Assembly (NCBI GenBank): GCA_030620005.1
Contig: JAUXAJ010000286.1
Coordinates: 1 to 6,538, forward strand
Source: Promethearchaeota archaeon
GTDB taxonomy: Archaea > Asgardarchaeota > Lokiarchaeia > Sigynarchaeales > SOKP01
Direction of reading: 5' to 3'
Length of the DNA stretch: 6,538 nt
Shown here piece by piece: positions 1-4,440 of this stretch (positions are counted from its first letter, which is position 1; each line of letters begins with the position of its first letter). The notes below the pieces were generated by a model that searched no databases, was not told the origin of the DNA, and saw only the letters and a program-made list of their open reading frames with translations. The position numbers were made by a program, and so were the translations under genes.

Positions 1-10
1 TATTTTAAAT

Positions 11-38
11 TTTACATTGATAACTTAAGTTATGTAAA
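11..38. repeat. Imperfect inverted repeat around a 12-bp palindrome
   Basis: TAACTTAAGTTA at 21-32 is a perfect palindrome. It is flanked by TTTACA (11-16) and TGTAAA (33-38), which are also reverse complements, with a 4-base asymmetric insertion (17-20) on the left side. As RNA it could fold into a bulged hairpin; as DNA it could be a dimeric regulator site. The sequence is so AT-rich that chance is a real alternative. Confidence 0.35.
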
Positions 39-156
39 TTATAGAAATGAATTTTTAGGGTATAGTCCTTTTAGGTGATCATCGAATTTAAGTTTTTATT
101 CATTGCCGCTTAATATATAGCCCCACTAACGGAATGTAGCCTTTAAAAAGCTCTAG

Positions 157-181
157 ATCAATAACTTTTTTATTTATTGAT
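157..181. repeat. 8-bp inverted repeat competing with the 159-221 stem
   Basis: ATCAATAA (157-164) and TTATTGAT (174-181) are perfect reverse complements separated by 9 bases. The left arm overlaps the left arm of the longer inverted repeat at 159-221, so the two hairpins cannot form together in one RNA. Confidence 0.4.
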
Positions 182-221
182 ATTTTTTCAAGAATCCAGC
201 AAATACATGAAAAAGTTATTG
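159..221 (-). terminator. 12-bp inverted repeat at the 3' end of etfA, possible transcript end
   Basis: CAATAACTTTTT (159-170) and AAAAAGTTATTG (210-221) are perfect 12-bp reverse complements around a 39-base loop. On the minus strand the stem begins 5 bases after the etfA stop codon and its first arm ends in CTTTTT, so it could mark or protect the 3' end of the acd-etfB-etfA transcript. The repeat is directly visible; the terminator or stabiliser role is an inference, because archaeal ends usually need only a T-tract. Confidence 0.4.
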
Positions 222-226
222 TATTA

Positions 227-1243
227 CTATACTTTATAGTAATTCATTAATCCCTCGAGTATTTCTTTAGCGTCTCCAACGATGCAGTAATCTGCGACTC
301 TAAAAATTGAGGCGTTTGGGTCCTTATTAACAGCAACGATAGTTTTGGAGTCCATAATGCCTACAACATGTTGTATTGCACCTGAAATCCCAAAAGCTAA
401 ATACAAATCTGCAAAGATCGTTTCACCGCTAATTCCAATTTGTAAATGTTCTGGCATCCACCCATTTAGAATAGGACGCCGAGTTCCTCCTACTTGACTA
501 TTTGTCAACTTGGCTAATTCATTAAGTTGTTCGAAATTTTCTTTCGAATTTAATCCTTGCCCTCCGCCAATAACGAATTTCGCATCTGAGAGAGTTGAAG
601 TAGGTTTATCCTTTCGAGTTGGAGTTCCAATTATCTTAATCTTTAACTTGCTTCTATCAAATTTATAATCCACTTTAACGAGTTCAACATTGCCTTTTTT
701 TAATTTTTTCTTTTTAAATGTTCCCGCTGTAATGGTACACATTTGCGGTCTGGCATTTGGGCAAGTAATTTGCACAAAAAAGTTTTTTTTATAAGCCGCA
801 TACGCAGGTTTATCGGTTAATAAAAGGTTACTTCCATATTCGTCGCTTAATTCTAAATTTAAAATATCACTTACTAAACCCGTGCGACAACGAAAAGCTA
901 CTCGCGCAGCTAATGCGTTCCCCGCTTCAGTGCTAGGAAACAAAAATATTGAAGGTTTATGCTCTTGAACAAGGTCATTAACAAGAGTAGTAAAGATCCG
1001 TTCATGATAATGTTTTAAATCGTTATCGCTCAAATAAATTATCTTGTCAACGCCATACTCTTCAATTACAGGTAAGTATTGTTCTGCATCCAATGCTAAA
1101 ACAATTGCAACAAGTTTTTGTTCTAAGTTGTCTGCAAGTTCTCTCCCTTTACTTAATATTTCCAACGCGCAGGGGTGAACTCGCTCGTGGTCTTTAATTT
1201 CAGCAAATACCCATACATCCTTGTATTTATTTGTATTAATCAT
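227..1243 (-). CDS. etfA: Electron transfer flavoprotein, alpha subunit (EtfA)
   Basis: This 338-residue protein is the FAD-binding subunit of the soluble EtfAB heterodimer, which shuttles electrons to or from acyl-CoA dehydrogenase. The N-terminal ETF domain runs to about residue 190 and includes the RPQM segment (165-168). The C-terminal FAD domain follows a Lys-rich linker (177-183). The PROSITE-type ETF-alpha signature is intact at 280-306 (Leu-Tyr ... GISGAIQH ... Ala-Val-Asn). Arg255 and His292 fall at the flavin-contact positions known from human ETF (Arg249, His286). Oddities: the usual GGRG reads GGQG at 227-230, and the QTG flavin-loop motif reads ISG at 271-273. No ferredoxin domain is fused. 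The start is fixed because an in-frame TAA directly precedes the ATG. The ribosome site is weak (GGGG about 11 bases upstream). It is the last gene of the operon, 22 bp after etfB. The family call is firm; whether the complex bifurcates electrons is not settled by sequence reading. Confidence 0.95.
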   Translation of the reverse strand: MINTNKYKDVWVFAEIKDHERVHPCALEILSKGRELADNLEQKLVAIVLALDAEQYLPVIEEYGVDKIIYLSDNDLKHYHERIFTTLVNDLVQEHKPSIFLFPSTEAGNALAARVAFRCRTGLVSDILNLELSDEYGSNLLLTDKPAYAAYKKNFFVQITCPNARPQMCTITAGTFKKKKLKKGNVELVKVDYKFDRSKLKIKIIGTPTRKDKPTSTLSDAKFVIGGGQGLNSKENFEQLNELAKLTNSQVGGTRRPILNGWMPEHLQIGISGETIFADLYLAFGISGAIQHVVGIMDSKTIVAVNKDPNASIFRVADYCIVGDAKEILEGLMNYYKV

Positions 1244-1265
1244 TTACATGCGAACCCCATTATTA

Positions 1266-2075
1266 TTATTTCTTTCCTGTCCATATTTTTTCAATTCCGT
1301 GTTCTTGCATTATATTTACTAATTTTTCAATCTTTTCGTTGGTATTTCCTTCGATAATTTCGTTTTTTCTCTTTTGCACGATTTCTATAGTATTTACTAC
1401 ATCCGTTGGAGAATTAGTGCGTCCATCAACATGTATAGGGCAATTAAGAGCATTAAAATCAAACACTTCTATTTCTTTTTCAAACGCTCTTTTAATTCCC
1501 AAAAGAGACGTGTGTCTTGGCTTGTTATAATGACTTATGACTCGAATTATAATTGGAAGATTCACTGACACTTGTTGACTTTCGTGTCCAAAGTTTCTTA
1601 TACACCTACATGCTCCATTTTCGAATTCTAGTTTAAATGTGTGCGTTAATAAGGGAATATCAAGGGCCTCTGATAATTGGTAAGGGACTTGTCCCGTACT
1701 TGAATCAGAAGATTGGTTTCCGGTTATAATAATGTCGTAATCCTTAATTTTATCAAACACTTCTTTTAATACAAGCGTAGTTTGAAGAGTATCGGAATAA
1801 GCAAATTTAGGATCAGAAATTAGGATGGCTTTATCAACCCCCATGGATAAGCACTCTCTCAACGCAGATTCCGCTTGGGGAGGTCCCATCGTCAATGCCG
1901 ATACAGTTCCGCCATATTGCTCTTTTAACCTTAATCCAAGTTCTAAACCGTAGAGATCGCCTGGATTTACGACATTTTCGACCCCCTCGCGTATTATTGT
2001 TCCCGTTTTATTATCGACTTGAAGGCTTTGTAGTTTTGGAACCTGCTTTATTAAAACGAATATTTTCAAACCCAT
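1266..2075 (-). CDS. etfB: Electron transfer flavoprotein, beta subunit (EtfB)
   Basis: This 269-residue protein is the partner of EtfA and carries the second nucleotide site (AMP in classical ETFs, FAD in bifurcating ones). Family landmarks in order are a KQVP start (10-13), a VNPGD loop (36-40), LTMGPPQAE (61-69) and the nucleotide loop at 119-131. The NxPR block (184-187) is followed by Leu191 at the place of the docking leucine of human ETF-beta (Leu195). The LTMGPPQAE...MGVDKAIL..D style resembles clostridial ETFs that pair with butyryl-CoA or caffeyl-CoA dehydrogenases. Oddities: the usual GRQAIDGDTAQVG reads GNQSSDSSTGQVP, and NEPRY reads NKPRH. A good ribosome site (GAGGT, 2086-2090) lies inside the end of the dehydrogenase gene. 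The gene ends in three consecutive in-frame TAA codons. EtfB/EtfA pairing and operon placement make the call secure. Confidence 0.95.
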   Translation of the reverse strand: MGLKIFVLIKQVPKLQSLQVDNKTGTIIREGVENVVNPGDLYGLELGLRLKEQYGGTVSALTMGPPQAESALRECLSMGVDKAILISDPKFAYSDTLQTTLVLKEVFDKIKDYDIIITGNQSSDSSTGQVPYQLSEALDIPLLTHTFKLEFENGACRCIRNFGHESQQVSVNLPIIIRVISHYNKPRHTSLLGIKRAFEKEIEVFDFNALNCPIHVDGRTNSPTDVVNTIEIVQKRKNEIIEGNTNEKIEKLVNIMQEHGIEKIWTGKK

Positions 2076-2090
2076 GTTACATGTTACCTC
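2073..2090 (-). promoter_or_regulatory. Dehydrogenase/etfB junction with internal ribosome binding site
   Basis: On the minus strand GAGGT (2086-2090) lies 10 bases before the etfB ATG, inside the last codons of the dehydrogenase. The stop TAA (2077-2079) and the ATG (2073-2075) are separated by one base, which suggests coupled translation. The junction contains a perfect 7-bp tandem repeat (GTAACAT twice on the coding strand). Confidence 0.7.
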
Positions 2091-3225
2091 TTAAAATCTG
2101 TTGAGCAATAATTAATTTCATTATCTCTGAAGTTCCTTCATAAATTTCTACAACTTTAACGTCTCGATAGTAGCGTTCAAGTGGTAAATCCTTCATGTAG
2201 CCATAACCACCATGAATTTGAATAGCTTCTTGTGTAATCTGGCGAGCAATCTTACCCGCAAAATATTTACACATTGCCGATTCTTTGGAAAAATTTTTTT
2301 TCCTATCCTTTAAAAACGCTGCTCTATAAATTAGCAACCTAGCAGCATCTATTTTAGTTGCCATTTCGGCTAATTTAAACGAAATACCTTGAAACTGGGT
2401 AATTGGTCTTTTAAATTGAATTCGGCCTTTTGAATAATCAACGGAGTGCTCGTAAGCAGCTTGGGCAATGCCTAGAGCTTGAGCTGCGATACCTATTCTT
2501 CCTACATCCAACGCTTGCATTGCGATTCTGAAACCATCAGACAGATTACCTAAAACATTTTCTTTTGGAACCCGAATATCGTGGAAATATAAACTCGTCG
2601 TTGGATTTCCTCGCATTCCTAGCTTATCTTCTTTTGGACCGATCTCGTATCCTTCCATTCCTTTTTCAACAATGAGAGTGGCTATTCCTTTTTGTCCATC
2701 ACTGGTCTGAAATCGCGTTCCAACTAAAAAGACAGAACCAATACCTCCATTTGTTACAAATATTTTTGATCCATTCAAGATAAAATCGTTTCCGTCTTGA
2801 ATTGCCATGCATTCTATACCTTGTGCGTCTGAATTTGCGTTTGGTTCTGTCCAAGTAAAACCAGCTATTTTATTTCCAGTAGCAATATCGTATAGATATT
2901 TTTCTTTTTGCACTTCTGAGCCCCATTTTAAAATTGGAAAAGCTCCAACGGAATTATGGACAGTTACAGCTAAACCAGTTGATGCACATATACGCGAGAT
3001 TTCTTCTATAACTATGACATAACTTATCGAATCCAAATCAGCACCACCATATTTTTCAGGAAGTTGAATCCCCCAAGCGTTTATTTTGGAGAGCTCCTTA
3101 GCAACGTCCCAACTAAATTTAGCTTCTCGATCAAGTATAGGTGCTAATGGTGCTAGAACCTCTTCCGAAAACGTCCTCACGCTGCGTCTAACAAGTTTCT
3201 GTCGTTCTGTTAATTCAAAATTCAT
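2077..3225 (-). CDS. Acyl-CoA dehydrogenase (short-chain/butyryl-CoA type)
   Basis: This 382-residue, full-length flavoenzyme introduces (or in reverse saturates) the alpha-beta double bond of an acyl-CoA, exchanging electrons with ETF. The N-terminal helical domain is at about 1-115, the beta domain at 120-225 with TEP (126-128) and NGSK (151-154), and the C-terminal helical domain at 230-382. The second family signature is intact at 336-355 (Gln-x2-GG-x-GY ... Arg-x3-Asp). The catalytic base of the butyryl-CoA, short- and medium-chain group is present as Glu363 in the YEGTSEI segment. Deviations: AGSD reads ANSD (130-133), and the RxQFGxP motif has Lys at the glycine (residue 272). An in-frame TAA sits directly before the ATG, so the start cannot lie further upstream. 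GAGATGGG 7 bases upstream may act as ribosome site. It is first in the operon with etfB and etfA. Exact substrate chain length cannot be read from the sequence. Confidence 0.94.
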   Translation of the reverse strand: MNFELTERQKLVRRSVRTFSEEVLAPLAPILDREAKFSWDVAKELSKINAWGIQLPEKYGGADLDSISYVIVIEEISRICASTGLAVTVHNSVGAFPILKWGSEVQKEKYLYDIATGNKIAGFTWTEPNANSDAQGIECMAIQDGNDFILNGSKIFVTNGGIGSVFLVGTRFQTSDGQKGIATLIVEKGMEGYEIGPKEDKLGMRGNPTTSLYFHDIRVPKENVLGNLSDGFRIAMQALDVGRIGIAAQALGIAQAAYEHSVDYSKGRIQFKRPITQFQGISFKLAEMATKIDAARLLIYRAAFLKDRKKNFSKESAMCKYFAGKIARQITQEAIQIHGGYGYMKDLPLERYYRDVKVVEIYEGTSEIMKLIIAQQILRGNM

Positions 3226-3317
3226 TTAAAAACCCATCTCAATGAAAATGATTAATATTAATTAATTATAATATCGGTTAAATAATTTTTAACTTTTATT
3301 ATCAAAAAAGAAAGCCA

Positions 3318-3339
3318 TTAAATTATATAAATAATTTAA
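3318..3339. repeat. Perfect 9-bp inverted repeat overlapping the TATA-like box
   Basis: TTAAATTAT (3318-3326) and ATAATTTAA (3331-3339) are exact reverse complements separated by ATAA. The arms enclose the candidate TATA box of the divergent promoters. A protein bound here could compete with TBP for both directions, so this is a candidate operator. Base composition makes chance palindromes fairly common here. Confidence 0.4.
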
Positions 3340-3385
3340 AAGATAAGAATAGATCATTTTATTAATTGTATCCTCACGTGTTAAT

Positions 3386-3391
3386 GGTGAT
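3386..3391 (+). promoter_or_regulatory. Ribosome binding site GGTGAT for the C_GCAxxG gene
   Basis: GGTGAT is an exact complement to the conserved ATCACC near the 3' end of 16S rRNA. It ends 4 bases before the ATG at 3396 and so supports that start codon. Confidence 0.75.
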
Positions 3392-3395
3392 TTAA

Positions 3396-3911
3396 ATGAA
3401 AAAAACGAAAGAACAAATAATAAATGAGGCTTTCGAACTAGGAAAGAAATACGAGTCAGAATGTACAGGATGTGCGCAATGCACCATTGCTGCCGTTTTT
3501 GAAGCTTTAGGAATTTGGAACGACGATGTATTCAAAGCTGCCAGCGGTTTAGCTGATGGACTGGGATTAACGGGAGATGGAACTTGTGGAGCGTTTACTG
3601 GGGGAGCAATGGCGATAAGTCATTTATTCGGAAGAAAGCACGGCGATTTTAAGGATATATTCAAACCTTTTAAATCGTACGAGTTAGTTAAAAAATTGCA
3701 TTCTCAATATATTGAACAATATGGTTCTTGTAGATGTCATGACGTTCAAAAATCACTCATGGGGAGAACATTTAACTTATGGGATATGAACGATATGGCA
3801 GAAGCATTTTCTCCGGGAGGATTACCAGACCATTGTCCTAACGTTGTAGGTACTATTGCTAAATTTACAACAGAAATAATCTTAGATGAGGGTTTTGAAC
3901 CTAAAAGTTAA
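3396..3911 (+). CDS. C_GCAxxG_C_C family protein, putative redox-active
   Basis: This 171-residue soluble protein matches the C_GCAxxG_C_C family, a group known for four conserved cysteines and a CGAxxG motif but with no settled biochemical role. The family cysteines appear as Cys26 (GCAQ), Cys64 in CGAFTG (64-69), Cys112/Cys114 (SCRC) and Cys147. Cys23 and Cys29 extend the first site to CxxCxxC, which gives seven cysteines in all and could hold a metal or Fe-S centre (inference). No signal peptide or membrane segment is seen, so it is probably cytoplasmic. The start is backed by an excellent GGTGAT site. It is transcribed divergently from the acyl-CoA dehydrogenase/ETF operon and shares its upstream region, which hints at a redox link but does not prove one. 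The family call is strong; the function is unknown. Confidence 0.9.
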   Translation: MKKTKEQIINEAFELGKKYESECTGCAQCTIAAVFEALGIWNDDVFKAASGLADGLGLTGDGTCGAFTGGAMAISHLFGRKHGDFKDIFKPFKSYELVKKLHSQYIEQYGSCRCHDVQKSLMGRTFNLWDMNDMAEAFSPGGLPDHCPNVVGTIAKFTTEIILDEGFEPKS

Positions 3912-3925
3912 AATAATTAATCAAA

Positions 3926-3945
3926 AAGAGTGAAATAATTCTCTT
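3926..3945 (+). terminator. Weak hairpin after the C_GCAxxG gene
   Basis: AAGAG (3926-3930) and CTCTT (3941-3945) pair around a 10-base loop, 14 bases past the stop codon. No long T-tract follows, only short T runs near 3951-3954. It may mark a transcript end, with low certainty. Confidence 0.25.
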
Positions 3946-4006
3946 ACAAATCTTTAAAATAATTTAAAATATATTAAATATCATTAGGAATTAAAGTAGA
4001 AATATT

Positions 4007-4022
4007 TGTTATTAAAATAACA
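4007..4022. repeat. 16-bp palindrome just upstream of the membrane protein gene
   Basis: TGTTATTAAAATAACA consists of two perfect 7-bp arms around a 2-base centre and ends 11 bases before the ATG at 4034. It could be an operator overlapping the transcription start, or a short leader hairpin. The upstream AT-rich stretch 3961-3980 could supply a TATA box. A chance origin is possible. Confidence 0.4.
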
Positions 4023-4033
4023 GTTTGGTTACA

Positions 4034-4396
4034 ATGGCTGCAAAAGGCATACTATGGGGCATTGTTTTTTTCTTATCTGCCGTGATTTTTTTTACAATTC
4101 CAACATATCTAATTGTTACTTTTTGGGTTTGGTTAAACGAGTTTACTATAGGGGAAAAACCAGTATATACGCTTGCTTTATTTATCTTGTTTTTATATCT
4201 TATCTCAATAATAGTTTCTGTCATTTATGTTGCTGCCATGGGCAGGGCGTTCGTCCAGAGAAAAAACGAGGATTTAGGGATTCCCAAAGGTATAAAAGGT
4301 TTCGGACTTGTCTCTGTTATTGTAATTATCTCGTTCATGGTGATTTGGTACTTGTTATTTGGCCAAATTGCTTTTTTTTCAATGAAACCAATTTAA
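4034..4396 (+). CDS. Small three-helix membrane protein of unknown function
   Basis: This is a 120-residue protein I do not recognise. Three hydrophobic segments are evident at about 6-34 (long, with an internal proline), 44-69 and 90-115. The loop between helices 2 and 3 (70-89) carries most of the basic residues (Arg71, Arg76, Lys77, Lys85, Lys88). By the positive-inside rule this suggests a cytoplasmic N-terminus and an outside C-terminus. There are no cysteines, histidines or obvious catalytic motif. I chose the ATG at 4034; a TTG at 4025 would add three residues. No good ribosome site is visible (only TTGG about 6 bases upstream), so translation may be leaderless or weak. The continuous hydrophobic pattern and the T-tract directly after the stop argue that it is a real gene. 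It is separated from the C_GCAxxG gene by 122 bp and may have its own promoter. Confidence 0.7.
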   Translation: MAAKGILWGIVFFLSAVIFFTIPTYLIVTFWVWLNEFTIGEKPVYTLALFILFLYLISIIVSVIYVAAMGRAFVQRKNEDLGIPKGIKGFGLVSVIVIISFMVIWYLLFGQIAFFSMKPI

Positions 4397-4405
4397 TTGA
4401 CTTAA

Positions 4406-4419
4406 TTTTTTTTTTTTTT
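4406..4419 (+). terminator. T14 tract, plus-strand terminator
   Basis: Fourteen consecutive T residues start 9 bases after the stop codon of the membrane protein gene, with no GC-rich hairpin before them. This is the usual form of an archaeal intrinsic terminator. Confidence 0.7.
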
Positions 4420-4430
4420 AATGAAATAAT

Positions 4431-4437
4431 AAAAAAA
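4431..4437 (-). terminator. T7 tract, minus-strand terminator of the UroD-like gene
   Basis: Seven A residues on the plus strand give T7 on the minus strand, 3 bases past the stop codon of the UroD-like gene. With the T14 tract on the other strand, the 44-bp convergent gap is insulated in both directions. Confidence 0.55.
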
Positions 4438-4440
4438 GAG

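Larger units (their letters stand above)
1..226. other. Non-coding, inverted-repeat-rich spacer downstream of etfA
   Basis: No convincing gene is seen on either strand. The stretch is very AT-rich and lies 3' of the etfA stop codon on the minus strand. It contains an imperfect palindrome at 11-38, a TATA-like TTAATATATAG at 110-120 readable on both strands, and a large inverted repeat at 159-221 starting 5 bp past the etfA stop. The plus strand has AGGTGATC at 73-80, which resembles an archaeal ribosome binding site, but only a 12-codon frame follows. The stretch may hold the 3' untranslated end of the operon and the control region of a gene beyond the left edge. Confidence 0.6.
3226..3395. 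promoter_or_regulatory. Divergent promoter region (dehydrogenase operon and C_GCAxxG gene)
   Basis: The 170-bp spacer between divergent genes has no coding potential. A TATA-like TTATATAAAT (3323-3332) reads well on both strands. On the plus strand it would place a start site near 3355, about 40 bases before the ATG at 3396. On the minus strand it would start near 3300; an alternative AT-rich box around 3262-3270 would give a very short leader for the dehydrogenase. Position and symmetry support a shared control region, but no start site is proven. Confidence 0.5.

Noticed and set aside
75..113. GTG-initiated 12-codon frame (GTG ATC ATC GAA ... TAA) on the plus strand
   Set aside because: Too short, and the AGGTGAT that looks like a ribosome site overlaps the start codon instead of preceding it. 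No other support.
159..221. Inverted repeat read as ends of a tiny transposable element
   Set aside because: No target-site duplication flanks it and no second copy is in the window; a transcript-end structure is the simpler reading.
691..720. Runs of T suggesting a frameshift-prone or broken spot in etfA
   Set aside because: They encode a Lys-rich linker between the two ETF-alpha domains, and the frame and both domains are intact.
1895..2104. Plus-strand frame antisense to etfB
   Set aside because: It covers strongly conserved etfB codons on the opposite strand and has no own signals.
3371..3385. CACGTG palindrome (3375-3380) as a specific operator
   Set aside because: A single 6-bp palindrome with no repeat or neighbouring symmetry is not enough evidence.
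4012..4224. Minus-strand frame opposite the membrane protein gene
   Set aside because: No ribosome site and no family resemblance, and it lies antisense to a better frame with a clean hydrophobic pattern.
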